Shown one piece after another: positions 43,211 through 53,358 of a stretch of 64,000 bases of DNA. Each line of letters begins with the position of its first letter. The stretch's first letter is position 1. The stretch is from G963691835 sp963691835. Its GTDB lineage: Bacteria; Pseudomonadota; Alphaproteobacteria; Thalassobaculales; Thalassobaculaceae. The translations under genes were made by a program, and so were the position numbers. The DNA is taken from the NCBI GenBank assembly GCA_963691835.1, contig OY829383.1:1364001-1428000 (forward strand). The letters run 5' to 3'. The notes under the pieces were generated by a model, which saw only the letters and a program-made list of their open reading frames with translations, was not told where the DNA came from and did not search any database.

Positions 43211-45192
43211 TTGACCCTCTCTTCTTCGTCGTTCGCCTCGGGTCGACTGCGTCCCTCTACAAGAAATAGGGTGGTGGTTTGAGCTTTGCCTTTCAAGGCC
43301 ACCTCGCCAATCCGCCGAAGCGCGAAACGGTTGCCAAGACGCTCCATCGTCGCCGCGCCGATCAGGACACGGCAGACGCGGTCCCCTTCCACTGACTTGT
43401 CGAAGCTCTCCAATCGGGCGGCCGTATTCACTGTATCGCCGATCACCGTGTAGCTGAGGCGATGCCTGCCACCGAGCGCGCCCGCGACCACGGGTCCGGT
43501 ATAGACGCCGACACGCATGCCAATCTCCGCCCGGCCCTCGGCACGCCACCGGGCGTTGAGAGACTCCAGCACCGCGCCCATGTCCAGCGCGCACTCCACC
43601 GCGCGCACCGCATCCTGGTCAACCTCATCCTCAGTCTGACGGGCGATCGGAATTCCGAAGACCGCCATGACCGCATCACCAACGAACTTATCGACAATGC
43701 CGTCATGCCGGGCGACGACCTCCGTCATGGCATCGAGATACTCGTTCAACCACGCAGTGAGATCGACCGGCGTCATGTTCTCGGAGATCGAGGAGAACCC
43801 TCTGAGATCGCTGAACAGGATCGTCGCCGTAAGCTCCTGGCTGCTGGGGCGTCCATCTTCCGTAAACGCCTTCCGCTGATCCCATAGGGCTTCGGCAATG
43901 GACGGAGAGACGTGCTGCGAAAACATCCCCATGAGTTCACGCCGCATGGCCCGTGCCCGGTAGCTGAGGATGGCGGCAGTACCGAACCCCGCCGTCGCAA
44001 GCCCGATTGCAGGCGGCAGGAGCGGGACCCAGAAATGTGCTGCGAAGGCCTGAAAGGAGATCACCGTCAACGCCCCGATTGCGCCAAGGATCAAAAGGAA
44101 CTCGACCCAAAGGTGACTGCTGAAAACAACGATGAGCCCGCCGATGACACACCACATCCAAATCCAGGCGAATTCAGCCTCCGGCGACATGACCGTGCGG
44201 GACGGTGTCTCTCCGGTGCCATGCCGAATGAACTGGGAAACCGCGTGGGCGTGCAATTCAATACCAAACATGGCCTCACGGACGCTTCTGGGGCCCGCAA
44301 GTGGCGTGAAGAAATCGTCCTTCACACTGTCCGCGGTCGTCCCAAGGATGACCACTTTTCCCGCCAAGGCTTCTTGCGGCACCTCGCCATCCAAGAGAGC
44401 GGACAGCGTGTACTGCGGAAAGGCGCCGAACCCATCGCGGAAATCGAGCGGCACCTGATAGCCGCCGTCATCGCCGGACACATAGGCGCCGTCGTTGTAT
44501 TGAAACCGCCGAAGCGGTGTCGGCCCGACCATCAATTGGCTGGGATCGTTCGGGTCGCCTCCGATCTGAATTCCTTGGGCAGCGAGGTGACGGTAGGCCA
44601 GCATGAACGGGAACGATAAGAGGATGTACTCCCCGTCATCCGACTGAATGTAGACGAGCGCGCGGCGCACGCTTCCGTCCTCGTCGCGGACAATATTCGA
44701 CAAACCCAGTTTATCCGTTCCGACCAGGCTGGGCGGTGGGGGAATGGCGAACTCGGCGGTTGGGTCGTCAAGATAGATCAATACCAACGTCTCGATCGCA
44801 GCGTAGGCAGCCTCCAGCGCCTCATTGCCCGGTGGCCTGGGACGATCGCGGTAGATATCAACGCCGATCGCCGTCGCCCCTGCCGCATCCAAGCGGACCA
44901 GCGCCTCCGCCAAGGTCCCATCAGGTAGAGGCCAGCCATAGCGGTTTAGATCGGCTTCTTCCGCGCCGATCATGACAATAGGCGGCGTGCCCCGTTCCAC
45001 CGCCTCAGTCTGCCCAACCAAGGAACGAACCAGGCGGTCGTAGACCTGAAGTTCCGCCCCCTCGAGGCCCTGGCTGATCCGAATGAGAACGATCACACCG
45101 AACACCACATGGGCGGCAACAAGACCCAGTCCGACCGGGCGTTCCGCCAGAGGTTGCAAGAGACGTCGAAGGAAGACGAGCCGCCCGCTCAT
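43207..45192 (-). CDS. CHASE2-domain adenylate/guanylate cyclase
   Basis: A 661-residue membrane cyclase. N-terminal helix (about 20-38), periplasmic CHASE2 sensor (about 40-330), three transmembrane helices (about 343-362, 364-384, 388-410), then a class III catalytic domain (about 450-640). Metal-binding aspartates are D462 (Phe-Ser-Asp-Leu-Arg-Gly-Phe) and D506 (Val-Gly-Asp-Ala-Val). The transition-state Asn is present in Gly-Asp-Thr-Val-Asn-Thr-Ala-Ala-Arg. It should make cAMP (or cGMP) in response to an unknown periplasmic signal. It lies 7 bases after the CHAT gene, with a GAGGAG ribosome site. Confidence 0.94.
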   Translation of the reverse strand: MSGRLVFLRRLLQPLAERPVGLGLVAAHVVFGVIVLIRISQGLEGAELQVYDRLVRSLVGQTEAVERGTPPIVMIGAEEADLNRYGWPLPDGTLAEALVRLDAAGATAIGVDIYRDRPRPPGNEALEAAYAAIETLVLIYLDDPTAEFAIPPPPSLVGTDKLGLSNIVRDEDGSVRRALVYIQSDDGEYILLSFPFMLAYRHLAAQGIQIGGDPNDPSQLMVGPTPLRRFQYNDGAYVSGDDGGYQVPLDFRDGFGAFPQYTLSALLDGEVPQEALAGKVVILGTTADSVKDDFFTPLAGPRSVREAMFGIELHAHAVSQFIRHGTGETPSRTVMSPEAEFAWIWMWCVIGGLIVVFSSHLWVEFLLILGAIGALTVISFQAFAAHFWVPLLPPAIGLATAGFGTAAILSYRARAMRRELMGMFSQHVSPSIAEALWDQRKAFTEDGRPSSQELTATILFSDLRGFSSISENMTPVDLTAWLNEYLDAMTEVVARHDGIVDKFVGDAVMAVFGIPIARQTEDEVDQDAVRAVECALDMGAVLESLNARWRAEGRAEIGMRVGVYTGPVVAGALGGRHRLSYTVIGDTVNTAARLESFDKSVEGDRVCRVLIGAATMERLGNRFALRRIGEVALKGKAQTTTLFLVEGRSRPEANDEEERVK

Positions 45193-45199
45193 CCGCTCC

Positions 45200-47551
45200 T
45201 CACAGCCAATTTCCGATCACCAGGAACGCCGCCCAGTAGACCGGATGCCGAAATCTCGGGTCCGCCAGCAATGCCGCCTGGGATTGCCGCAGGGCCTGGG
45301 CCTTGCTGCCGGACTGCTCCGACAGTGTCTTGTAGAAACCGGAGATCAGGGCAGCCGAACTCTCGTCGTTCACCGACCACAGGCTGGCCAGCGCGCTCCT
45401 GGCACCGGACTTGAGCGCGACCCCGGCGAGCCCAAGTGCTGCCCTATCATCACCGGTCGCGGTGGTGCAGGCGCTCAGCGTCAGCAGGTCGATCGGTGTG
45501 TCATCGAAACGGCGGAACTTGATCGCAGCTTCCAGCGTGTCCAGGTCCATCCGGCCGTCATAGGTGAGGATGAAGCTATCTCCCGACTGGTGGCTGAACA
45601 CCCCGTGTGAGGCGACGTGGATGATGTTGTAGTCACCGCCGATGATCTCGGACGTGAAGCCGTCCACTTGGAAGCGCTCGTTGATCAAGGCTTCTCCCGG
45701 ATAGATCCCGCCGATCTCCTCGACCTCCTGGACCACCGCCGACAGCGCCATGAAGCCCTGCACACTCTCCGAGATCCCGCCGACCAGGGCCCGCGCCTCC
45801 GTGCTCTCGACGGGCTGGGGATCGACCAGATCGAGACCGGGCGCCACCGCTGTCGCGAAGTGTTCGACGAGATGCTTCCTGCCGTCGTAGAGCGCGCCGA
45901 TCGGCACCGTTCGCAACGCGCCGTCCGGGACAAACACAAGCGTATCCACGCCAGCCGAGACCAGATCGTCATAAACCGGAGCGACCATCATGTCCCAGAT
46001 CCGCTTTGCGGGACGTCGGTACTGGCGGGTAGTTCTTTTCTCAAGCAGTTGCCGGAGCCTGTAGACGATGTCGGTCAACTCCTCCCGGGGAACCAGGGAA
46101 ACGTATTGCCGGAGGGCGCCGCCGATGTCGGCCAGAACGACAAGCCGGTCCGGCAGCACGATCGGATAGATAATGGCGGTGTTTGCCGAGATCTCGCCAA
46201 GGTCGGTTCGCGACGACTGGAAACGGGCCACACAGTCATCATCGAAATAGTCCTGAAGCTCCACCGCCTTCAGACCCTCAATGGTCGACCGCGCCTCGAC
46301 CAGCAGCACCTGTGCATCGGACGTCTGCGCGGTCTCCACGCGCCGTAACAGGACGTCCGCCGCGTCGAGATAGAGGGGACCGTAGCGATCCCGGAAGGAC
46401 GAACGGCCTTCGATGTATTCAACGGGGATATCCACTCGGATGTCGGACAGATCTTCCAGCGCCGCCCTCAGCGCGACCGTTGCTCCGTCAAGATCCCCGG
46501 ACCGGCGCGCCAGTCTGCCAATCTGCCACTGCCACCGGAAGCTGAGTTCCGGGGCCTCCGCCCGCTGCGCTTCGAAGAGTGCGGTTTCGGTCAGGCGCAG
46601 AGACTCGGCGTCCCGCTCCGCCCGCTCGTAGAGATGACCCAACCATCCATAAGCAAGCGACAAGGTCCGGGCGTCATCGAGGCGCCCGCCAATCTCTGCG
46701 GCGTCCGACAAGGCCCGAAACGCAAGTCCGATTGCCGGACCGCCCGCCGCTGTCCGTTCCGCCTCCTTGTCCGCGAGCACGATGGCGATCCGGGCGACGG
46801 AGATAAGCGCCAGCGCACTGTCAGCATTCTCCCTATCCACGAGGGAGAGCGCCTCCCTCAACAGAGCCATCGCCTCGGACAGGCGACCCAGTCCGGTCGC
46901 GGCACGCGCGGCGTTCGTTGTGGCGACAAGGGTGAGCCGGGGGTCGGCCGCTTGTGCCGCGGCAGCCGCCGCGCGGCGGTAGTAGCTCAGAGCGGCGTCC
47001 ACACTGTTCTCGGCGAGTGCCAGGTTTCCGCGGTTGTTGGCGGCGGCCGCGACAACCGCCTGGTCGCCAGCTTCAAGCGCCATCAGAAGTGACCGGTCCA
47101 GAAGCGCCCGCGCGGCATCAAGATCCCGGCCCATAAGGCGAACATTGCCCAACGCGCCCGCAATGGCGGCGACCCGCGCCGGGTCTGTGCCGTCGTCCGC
47201 CGCCGCCAGGGCCGCACCCAGATCCTTTTCCGCGCGATCCAGATGACCCAGGCGCGCAAATGTCTCCCCACGGCGCGCCCGGGCTGTGACTTCGAGATCC
47301 TCCAAGCCAGCCACACGGCAAATCCCAATCGCTTGGGACAGATGGTCAATGGCGGCGGCGAAATCGCCCATCTCATAAGCCGCCTCGCCCTGCCCGAGAT
47401 AGGAAAGAGCTTCGTCCGCCGGGCCGTCCGCCGACACCCGTCCCGTTGATGCGACAGCGGCTACAATGCAGAGCACAAAGGCAAGCCATCGCAGGTGACC
47501 GCACCATCTTGGCGGCGGTGTAGGATCAGGTCTCATCGCTGGGTCTCCCAT
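45200..47551 (-). CDS. exported TPR-CHAT caspase-fold protein
   Basis: A 783-residue protein. A hydrophobic signal (about 21-41, ending Val-Ser-Ala-Asp-Gly) is followed by TPR repeats (about 45-370) and a linker (about 370-450). The C-terminal CHAT domain of caspase clan CD (about 455-783) has catalytic H649 in Val-Ala-Ser-His-Gly and C695 in Leu-Ser-Ala-Cys-Thr-Thr. CHAT proteins are proteases or protease-like, and some act in cell-death or defence systems; a signal peptide places this one in the periplasm or outside. It sits between the TpsB pore gene (6-base gap) and the CHASE2 cyclase gene (7-base gap). Starts at 47551 or 47536 are both possible. Confidence 0.92.
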   Translation of the reverse strand: MGDPAMRPDPTPPPRWCGHLRWLAFVLCIVAAVASTGRVSADGPADEALSYLGQGEAAYEMGDFAAAIDHLSQAIGICRVAGLEDLEVTARARRGETFARLGHLDRAEKDLGAALAAADDGTDPARVAAIAGALGNVRLMGRDLDAARALLDRSLLMALEAGDQAVVAAAANNRGNLALAENSVDAALSYYRRAAAAAAQAADPRLTLVATTNAARAATGLGRLSEAMALLREALSLVDRENADSALALISVARIAIVLADKEAERTAAGGPAIGLAFRALSDAAEIGGRLDDARTLSLAYGWLGHLYERAERDAESLRLTETALFEAQRAEAPELSFRWQWQIGRLARRSGDLDGATVALRAALEDLSDIRVDIPVEYIEGRSSFRDRYGPLYLDAADVLLRRVETAQTSDAQVLLVEARSTIEGLKAVELQDYFDDDCVARFQSSRTDLGEISANTAIIYPIVLPDRLVVLADIGGALRQYVSLVPREELTDIVYRLRQLLEKRTTRQYRRPAKRIWDMMVAPVYDDLVSAGVDTLVFVPDGALRTVPIGALYDGRKHLVEHFATAVAPGLDLVDPQPVESTEARALVGGISESVQGFMALSAVVQEVEEIGGIYPGEALINERFQVDGFTSEIIGGDYNIIHVASHGVFSHQSGDSFILTYDGRMDLDTLEAAIKFRRFDDTPIDLLTLSACTTATGDDRAALGLAGVALKSGARSALASLWSVNDESSAALISGFYKTLSEQSGSKAQALRQSQAALLADPRFRHPVYWAAFLVIGNWL

Positions 47552-47557
47552 CCCGCC

Positions 47558-49309
47558 TCAGTAGAGTTGCAGCCGCATCCGGAAATGGACGCCGTCGTCC
47601 TGCCGGTCATCGTTATCAAACTGGACGTGGCGCAGCGCCTTGCCGAGGTAGAGCTGCGCCTCCAGTCGACTGCCGGCCCGCGCGCTCAATCCGATCCCGA
47701 CACTGGAAATCGTCCGGACCCCGTTGTTCGCCTGCGCCGTGTTCCAGCCATGGCCATAGTCAATGAATGGACCGGCGGACAACACCAGCTCGTTGGCACC
47801 CCGGATGGTATCGCCCAAGGGGGCGCGGAAGAAGGGCATCCGCACCTCCGCCGAAGCGATGACGCCGTTGTCCCGGACAAGAAGGTTCTCCCGGTACCCC
47901 CGCACCGTATCCATTCCGCCGATCGAGAACCGTTCCAGAGAGAAAAGCGGGCCGTCCGCAAGTTGCAGGTCACCCCGCAAGATCAATTCCCCATCCCCGA
48001 GGAACCGGCGGACATACTGCGCCTGGGTCAGCCATCTGACGAAGCGGTTGTGGGGCTCGACCCCGGTGTCGGTGGCATCCAGGAAATCGATGCCGGCACT
48101 GAGCGTTGTGCGCAGCGCGATCACCTGGTTCTCCCGCTGGTCCGTCGCCTCGATACCGCCGCTGACCACCGACAGTCTCGCCTCGCCGTCATCCAGGCCG
48201 GGGCTGAAGGAGAAACCCTGTCCCAGCAGAAAAGACCGGCTGTGCCGAACCGCGAAACCAGAGAAGACCGTCAGATCCTGCGTCGGCGTCTTGTAGACTG
48301 GCTGAAGCAAGCGGATCGACGCTTCACGGGAGTCGCTCTCGATGTCGAGAGACTGGAACGCTTCGTCGACGATCTCCGTCTCGCTGACACTCACATCGAT
48401 GGCAAGCCGGGTGTCGTACTTGGTCAGGGGAATGGAGAACGACCCGTCGAAGTCCAGCACACCCTCTGTCACGCCGGCGTTCAGTGTTGTCAGATCGCCA
48501 TATCCCGAGAGATTCCGGAACCCAAGTGACAACTCCCCGCGCTCGGCCCCCACGTCCGGCGACTGCGTATTGTTGAGGCCCGTATGCACGGTGATCCGGC
48601 GGTCGTCGGTGACTTTGGCGCGGAGCGTGGCCTCCCCCGGGCGGGCACCGGGTTGAAGGGCCGCATCCAGCCGCTCAATCGCAGGCTCCCGAAGCAGAAG
48701 ACGCAACCGATCCTCAAGGCCCGAGACGTTCAGAGGCGGACCAGCACCGCGCGCCAGCCGGTCGGAGATAAAGTCCGCCGAGAAGCGGGTACCGGGCTCA
48801 ACGATGATGTCGGTCAGCCGTCCTTCGATGGCCTGAAACACGACGCGGCCGTCCTGGATCGTCTGATCCGGCAGCACAACACCTGAGTTGATATAGCCGC
48901 GATCGACGTAGGCCCGTGTCAGTTCCCGCCGAAGCTGCTCCAGATCCCGGGTGCCGATCGGCCGTCCGAGATATGGCTCGGCGATGGCTTCCAGAACGTC
49001 GTCTTCGAGAACGGTGACGTCGACGACATCGATGTCCTTAAGGATGAACTTTGGCCCTTCGGAACGGTCCGTCGGCGCTCCAGGCGCATCCGGTATCTGA
49101 GGGAGTTCAAACGTCGGGGCCGCTGGTCCGTCAGATCGCGGAAGCGTCGGCAATGCGGGCAATCCCGGCAATGACCGTTGGACGGGATCTTGCGGTCCGG
49201 CAGACGTCTGCGCGCCAACCGCAACGGGTACAGCGGTACTGAGCAGCAGAGCCGCAGTGATCAACCTCAATGTCTCAAACCGTCCCACCGCAGCGCTCAG
49301 ACACCACAC
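47558..49309 (-). CDS. TpsB outer-membrane transporter (ShlB/FhaC/HecB family)
   Basis: Outer-membrane pore of two-partner secretion. The 583 residues show a signal (about 12-33), a Pro-rich linker, POTRA domains (about 85-240; Phe-Ile-Leu-Lys-Asp-Ile-Asp and a Tyr-Val-Asp-Arg-Gly-Tyr segment), and a 16-strand barrel (about 250-583). The barrel carries the conserved motif Gly-Met-Asp-Thr-Val-Arg-Gly-Tyr-Arg, the Arg-bearing L6 loop. It is the dedicated exporter for the TpsA protein encoded just upstream (13-base overlap). The first codon is GTG without a clear ribosome site, so the exact start is uncertain. Confidence 0.93.
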   Translation of the reverse strand: MWCLSAAVGRFETLRLITAALLLSTAVPVAVGAQTSAGPQDPVQRSLPGLPALPTLPRSDGPAAPTFELPQIPDAPGAPTDRSEGPKFILKDIDVVDVTVLEDDVLEAIAEPYLGRPIGTRDLEQLRRELTRAYVDRGYINSGVVLPDQTIQDGRVVFQAIEGRLTDIIVEPGTRFSADFISDRLARGAGPPLNVSGLEDRLRLLLREPAIERLDAALQPGARPGEATLRAKVTDDRRITVHTGLNNTQSPDVGAERGELSLGFRNLSGYGDLTTLNAGVTEGVLDFDGSFSIPLTKYDTRLAIDVSVSETEIVDEAFQSLDIESDSREASIRLLQPVYKTPTQDLTVFSGFAVRHSRSFLLGQGFSFSPGLDDGEARLSVVSGGIEATDQRENQVIALRTTLSAGIDFLDATDTGVEPHNRFVRWLTQAQYVRRFLGDGELILRGDLQLADGPLFSLERFSIGGMDTVRGYRENLLVRDNGVIASAEVRMPFFRAPLGDTIRGANELVLSAGPFIDYGHGWNTAQANNGVRTISSVGIGLSARAGSRLEAQLYLGKALRHVQFDNDDRQDDGVHFRMRLQLY

Positions 49310-51867
49310 CGGATGCGGTAGGTTTTCCGGTCACCGGTCACGGGCAGCGCCGAAGCAATCAGCCTGGTCGCGGATCGGCTCTCAGGAATCTCGCCGCGCG
49401 AAGACGACCCGGTCTGGGGCACGACCCGGAGGACCAGGGGGGCGGACAACGCCTCCCGTCCATCGTTCGGCAGCACACCGCGACCCCGGGCAACAAGGCT
49501 GGAGGCCGCCTGACCGGCACGCAGGCCACAGACATTCCGCAGCAGAGCGCTGACGTCCAGAACGTCCACCGACAGCGCCGCCGTATCGTTCGGTACCTCG
49601 ATGTCTGCGGCGACGAGCGTGACGGTGCCGTCAACGCCCCGCTGCGAGGTCGCGTCGATCCGGCTCTGTTCCGAGGCGATGATCCGTTCGGAGACGATGC
49701 TCATGTTGCCGCCGCTGCCAACGATGGCTTGTGCCAACATCAGGCCATCGTCCAAGGCCAGGGTGGTCGGGGTCCGAACGGTCACGTTGCCGCCGCTTCC
49801 GAACCCACCCACGGCGGATGTGGCGACCTGGGAGTCGCTGATGAAAACGAGGTCATCAGCATTGAGATTGATGTTCCCACCCGAACTGCCCACGCCCTGC
49901 GTGGTGATCGCTGTCCCCGAGGTGATCAGAAGTCTCGGCGCGTTCAGCGTCACGGTGGTGCCACCCGTCTCGCTCTCATCGATGGCGTTGGTGTTCGGTG
50001 CCAGCGTCTCCGTCGTGATCTGAGCACCATTCTCAAACGTTCCTGTCTGGCTTGCCGTGATGGTGATGTTGCCGGACGCACCGACCCCACTGAAAAAGTC
50101 ACGGCTGGTGATCGACGCGCCGGAGAGCAGGATGTCGACCCCCGAGATCACGACGGATCCAGCCAGTCCCTGATCGACCGTGTCGGTATCGATGGAGGAG
50201 TTGCCATGGATGAATACGCTCCCCCCGGCGAGCGTAATGTCGCCCGCGTTCCCGACGCTGCCTTGCTGGGTCGAGGTGGTGACCTGCGAGTTCGCCCCGA
50301 TGTCGATCGTGTCGGCGGAGACGAGAATGTCACCCCCGGTGCCTGAGCCAAAAGTACGGCCCCGGATGAAAGAAGAAGAGACCGTCACCCTGTCGCCGTT
50401 GATCGTAATGTCTCCAGCGTCCACCGACCCAAGCGTTTCCGCGTCAATGAACGAGCCGCCGGAGATGACCACATCACTCCCTCGCAGCGAAACGGCTCCA
50501 ATGGGTATCCCGGTTGTATCGAAGATGTTGGCGAAGGTGTCGGATGTCACCGTGCTGTTGTCGATCAACAGAGTGCCGCCGGCTGTCATCGACACGACAC
50601 CGGCCCCCCCCTGGCTTTCACTTCCGGCGAGGGCGAAGACCCCGCTGTTGGCTATGGTGACAGGGCCGCCGGACGTGATGATGACGTCACCGCCCTCACC
50701 CGTACCGAAAAGCGTTCGAGTCCGGATGAGTGTCCCGTCGAGGGAGATCTGGTCCCCGGTCAACTGAATGCTGCCGGCATCGACTTCTCCCAGGGTCTCC
50801 GCTTCAAGCGTGCTTGCTCCGCTGATCGCAATCGCCGGGGCCGATATGGAGATGGCGCTTGGCGGCTCGCCTTCGTCGAAATCGAAGTCGCCAAACGCGT
50901 CCGCGCTGATCCGGCTGTCGACGAACCTGAACGTACCGCCGGTTTGTGTGATCCCGACGGAGCCGGGACGTCCGTCTCCCGTCGAGGTTACATCGATCAC
51001 AGCGTTGCGCAGGGTCACGTCCGATGAGGCGTCGATCTCAATACTTCCGCCATTGCCTAAGGCGAAGAAATCGCCACTCACCGTCGACGTCAGGGTCGCG
51101 GCGTTCTCAAGCGTCAACGTGCCCGTGGTGATCGCAATAGAGCCGCCATTCCCAAAATCACTGGTACCGGCGGAAACATTCGCGTTGTCCAAACCCACGA
51201 CCGCCGCCCGAATCACGATATTCCCGGCATCGGCAAATCCCGATGTGACTGTACTGATCTCGGATAGGTCCGACATAGATAAGGACGGAGTAGTCAGGAC
51301 GATCGCATCGGCCTCGATCGCCTCCAAATTAAACTCACTGGTTGCTGTAGCGGAGATCGCAGAGCCATTTTGGAGTGTAATGCTCTCGTCTGCTTGTATT
51401 TGGATCAGGCCAATTCGGCTGAACTCCCCGCTCGCCGTTGAGGAGATGCGGCTGTCATCTAGAACCAAGGTATCTGTATCAATGGTTATGTCTCCAGCAG
51501 CGCCGGAAGCTCGAGAAATGCTCTGGATCAGTCCATTGGCGACAATCTCGATCCGGCCCGCCGTCACCGTGATGCTTCCCGCATTACCGCTCGACGACGT
51601 CTCTCCAACGCCGATCTCGGCGTTCGACGACAGACCCGTCTGTGTATTCCCCGCACCGGTTCCGTCGATCATCAGATCGGGCGTCACAAGAACAATGTCG
51701 CCCGCCCTTCCGAAACCGAACGATGCGGACGCCAGAACAGAGGACTCGAGCAGGACGACCCGGCCCGCGTTGATGGTGATGGCCCCGGCATCACCCGAGT
51801 TGTCGACGCTGACCTCCGTAAAGACGCGGGAGTCACCGACCAACCTCAACTCGCCGGCGACGTCCAT
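49297..51867 (-). pseudogene. C-terminal part of split TpsA (beta-helix repeats)
   Basis: An 856-residue reading of right-handed beta-helix repeats with recurrent Gly-Asp-Ile-x-Ile-x-Ala/Ser-Asp and Leu-Ser-Gly-Ala motifs of about 20-30 residues. A C-terminal tail with a Cys (Val-Cys-Gly-Leu-Arg) and basic residues follows. It has no signal peptide and no good ribosome site before its first ATG. It lies in the same frame as the upstream TPS-domain part, separated only by a TAG and six further codons, so it is the remainder of one TpsA gene. It becomes functional only by stop readthrough, internal initiation, or if the TAG is a sequencing error. It overlaps tpsB by 13 bases. Confidence 0.8.
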
Positions 51868-51885
51868 TGTGATGGTCGCACCGTC

Positions 51886-52926
51886 CTAAAAGGACTCGAC
51901 GTCCGTGAAGATTGTCGAGCCGTCACTGAAGGTCACACTGTCCGCTGTGACCGTTATCGCGCCGCCCTGTCCGAAGCCGCTGTTCCTGGCGGAGATCTCA
52001 GCCACGTTCCGAAGGGTCAGAGCGCCTGTCGCCGTTATGTCGACGGTGCCGCCGGTGAATGACCCGAAGGTGCTTCCGAAGATGTTGGACTGAGAGATGT
52101 CCACATCTCCGCCACGGATGCGCATCTGGCCGGGCGTGGACGATGTGGAGATCGTTATGGTCGAGCCGTCCGTGATCGCCAAAGCCCCCGAGCGGGGGGC
52201 TGTACCGTCGCTCTGGCCCGGCAGACCAACGGTTCCGGCACCCGATACGGAGGTCAGGTCGAGCCGTCCGCCCCGGGCCTGAACCGTCCCGCCCGAGATG
52301 GTCAGGCCACCCCCCGACAACGTGAGGTCACTCCCGGTCTCGACCGCCAAGGTTCCGTTGTTCACGAGAGACGCGGGATTGGCGCTGAGAAACCCGAAAG
52401 CTTCGGGTGATGCCGTGCTCAGACTAAGGGGCGAGCTTAGATCGGCGGAGAAACGGGAGCCGTCGCTGAACACCAACTCGTCGGCGGTGGAAGCGTGAAA
52501 CGCACCCGGCACATCAATGCTGGCGTTGGCACCGAATGTGATGCCGTTCGGGTTTATCAGGTAGACGTCGGCCGCGGATATCGTGGATCTGATGGCACCA
52601 TCCACACTTGAGGCACCGCCGGTAATCCGGCCGACAACCCGGCTGATGTCGGAGCCACCCGAGAACGTGGCGCTTTCGCCCGTCCCCACATCGAACTTAT
52701 CGAAACTGTGGAAGAGGTTTGTGCCGGCCCGGGTCCCGAGCGTTTCGGGAATGGCGTAATCAGGGCCCGACAAGGCCGTCGCCGCGCCGGCCGTTCCGTC
52801 GGTCGTGACTTGTGCCGAAGCGGGCAATACCAGACACGGCAGACACGCAATGCCCAACGCGATCCGCAATGCCCATCCCGGAACTGTCCGCGCGCAGCCG
52901 GACCCATGCCCTTTGCCAAAGCGCAT
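51886..52926 (-). CDS. N-terminal part of TpsA: filamentous haemagglutinin TPS domain
   Basis: A 346-residue product as it stands. The signal peptide (about 18-39, ending Pro-Ala-Ser-Ala-Gln) leads into the TPS secretion domain (about 40-250) with the Asn-Pro-Asn-Gly motif at 125-128 and Gly-Arg-Ile-Thr-Gly-Gly. The first beta-helix repeats follow, ending Asp-Val-Glu-Ser-Phe before a TAG. It is secreted through the TpsB pore. Truncated here, it would be a short secreted fragment, whereas intact family members carry long repeat stems. The ATG at 52926 is chosen over the GTG at 52929. It is the first gene of the five-gene unit. Confidence 0.88.
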   Translation of the reverse strand: MRFGKGHGSGCARTVPGWALRIALGIACLPCLVLPASAQVTTDGTAGAATALSGPDYAIPETLGTRAGTNLFHSFDKFDVGTGESATFSGGSDISRVVGRITGGASSVDGAIRSTISAADVYLINPNGITFGANASIDVPGAFHASTADELVFSDGSRFSADLSSPLSLSTASPEAFGFLSANPASLVNNGTLAVETGSDLTLSGGGLTISGGTVQARGGRLDLTSVSGAGTVGLPGQSDGTAPRSGALAITDGSTITISTSSTPGQMRIRGGDVDISQSNIFGSTFGSFTGGTVDITATGALTLRNVAEISARNSGFGQGGAITVTADSVTFSDGSTIFTDVESF

Positions 52927-52929
52927 CAC

Positions 52930-53358
52930 GCCCAGATCCCCCCGCCGGCGCCTCCCCAGCCCGCCTCAGGCGGATGCGCCGTCATAGTTGCGACTAGGTT
53001 ATCGGGTTGGTGCCGCCCTTGCCACCGCCTTGGAACCCGTCCGCGGACGGCGGACGCTTTTCCAGGAGTCGCTATATCGGACGCATCAATCGGATACGGA
53101 GAATCTTATTGGCGAACACCACATTGCCCCAACACACCGGAGGCGCTCTCATCCAGCGGTGGAAATTTAAGAAACTCCCAGAAGCTGTTGTTGCGATTAT
53201 CGAACTTTCAAACCAGTCGCGATCTCAACCCTGGGTTAAACGGGCGCGAGTTAACCATTCAAGGTTGGAAAATTGAGATGGACTAGCGACGATTTCGTTA
53301 CGAAATGACTGGAATTTATGAGAGAATCTAAGCGCTTTTGGTTTGAGGGAGTCGTTCG
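52930..53358. promoter_or_regulatory. divergent intergenic region between tpsA and fliG-like gene
   Basis: About 430 bases with no supported gene. It must hold the promoter of the TpsA-to-DUF928 unit on the minus strand and of the fliG gene on the plus strand. A perfect palindrome, ATTTCG-TTA-CGAAAT, at 53292-53306 lies about 50 bases before fliG and could be an operator. Small open frames here are overlapping and lack protein character. Confidence 0.45.

Noticed and set aside
49297..51867. Separate downstream gene starting at 51867
   Set aside because: No ribosome site or signal peptide, and it is in frame with the upstream TPS part across a single TAG, so it is the remainder of the same gene.
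49297..52926. CRISPR array or tandem DNA repeat
   Set aside because: The repetition is at protein level (beta-helix turns) and diverged in DNA; no regular spacer pattern.
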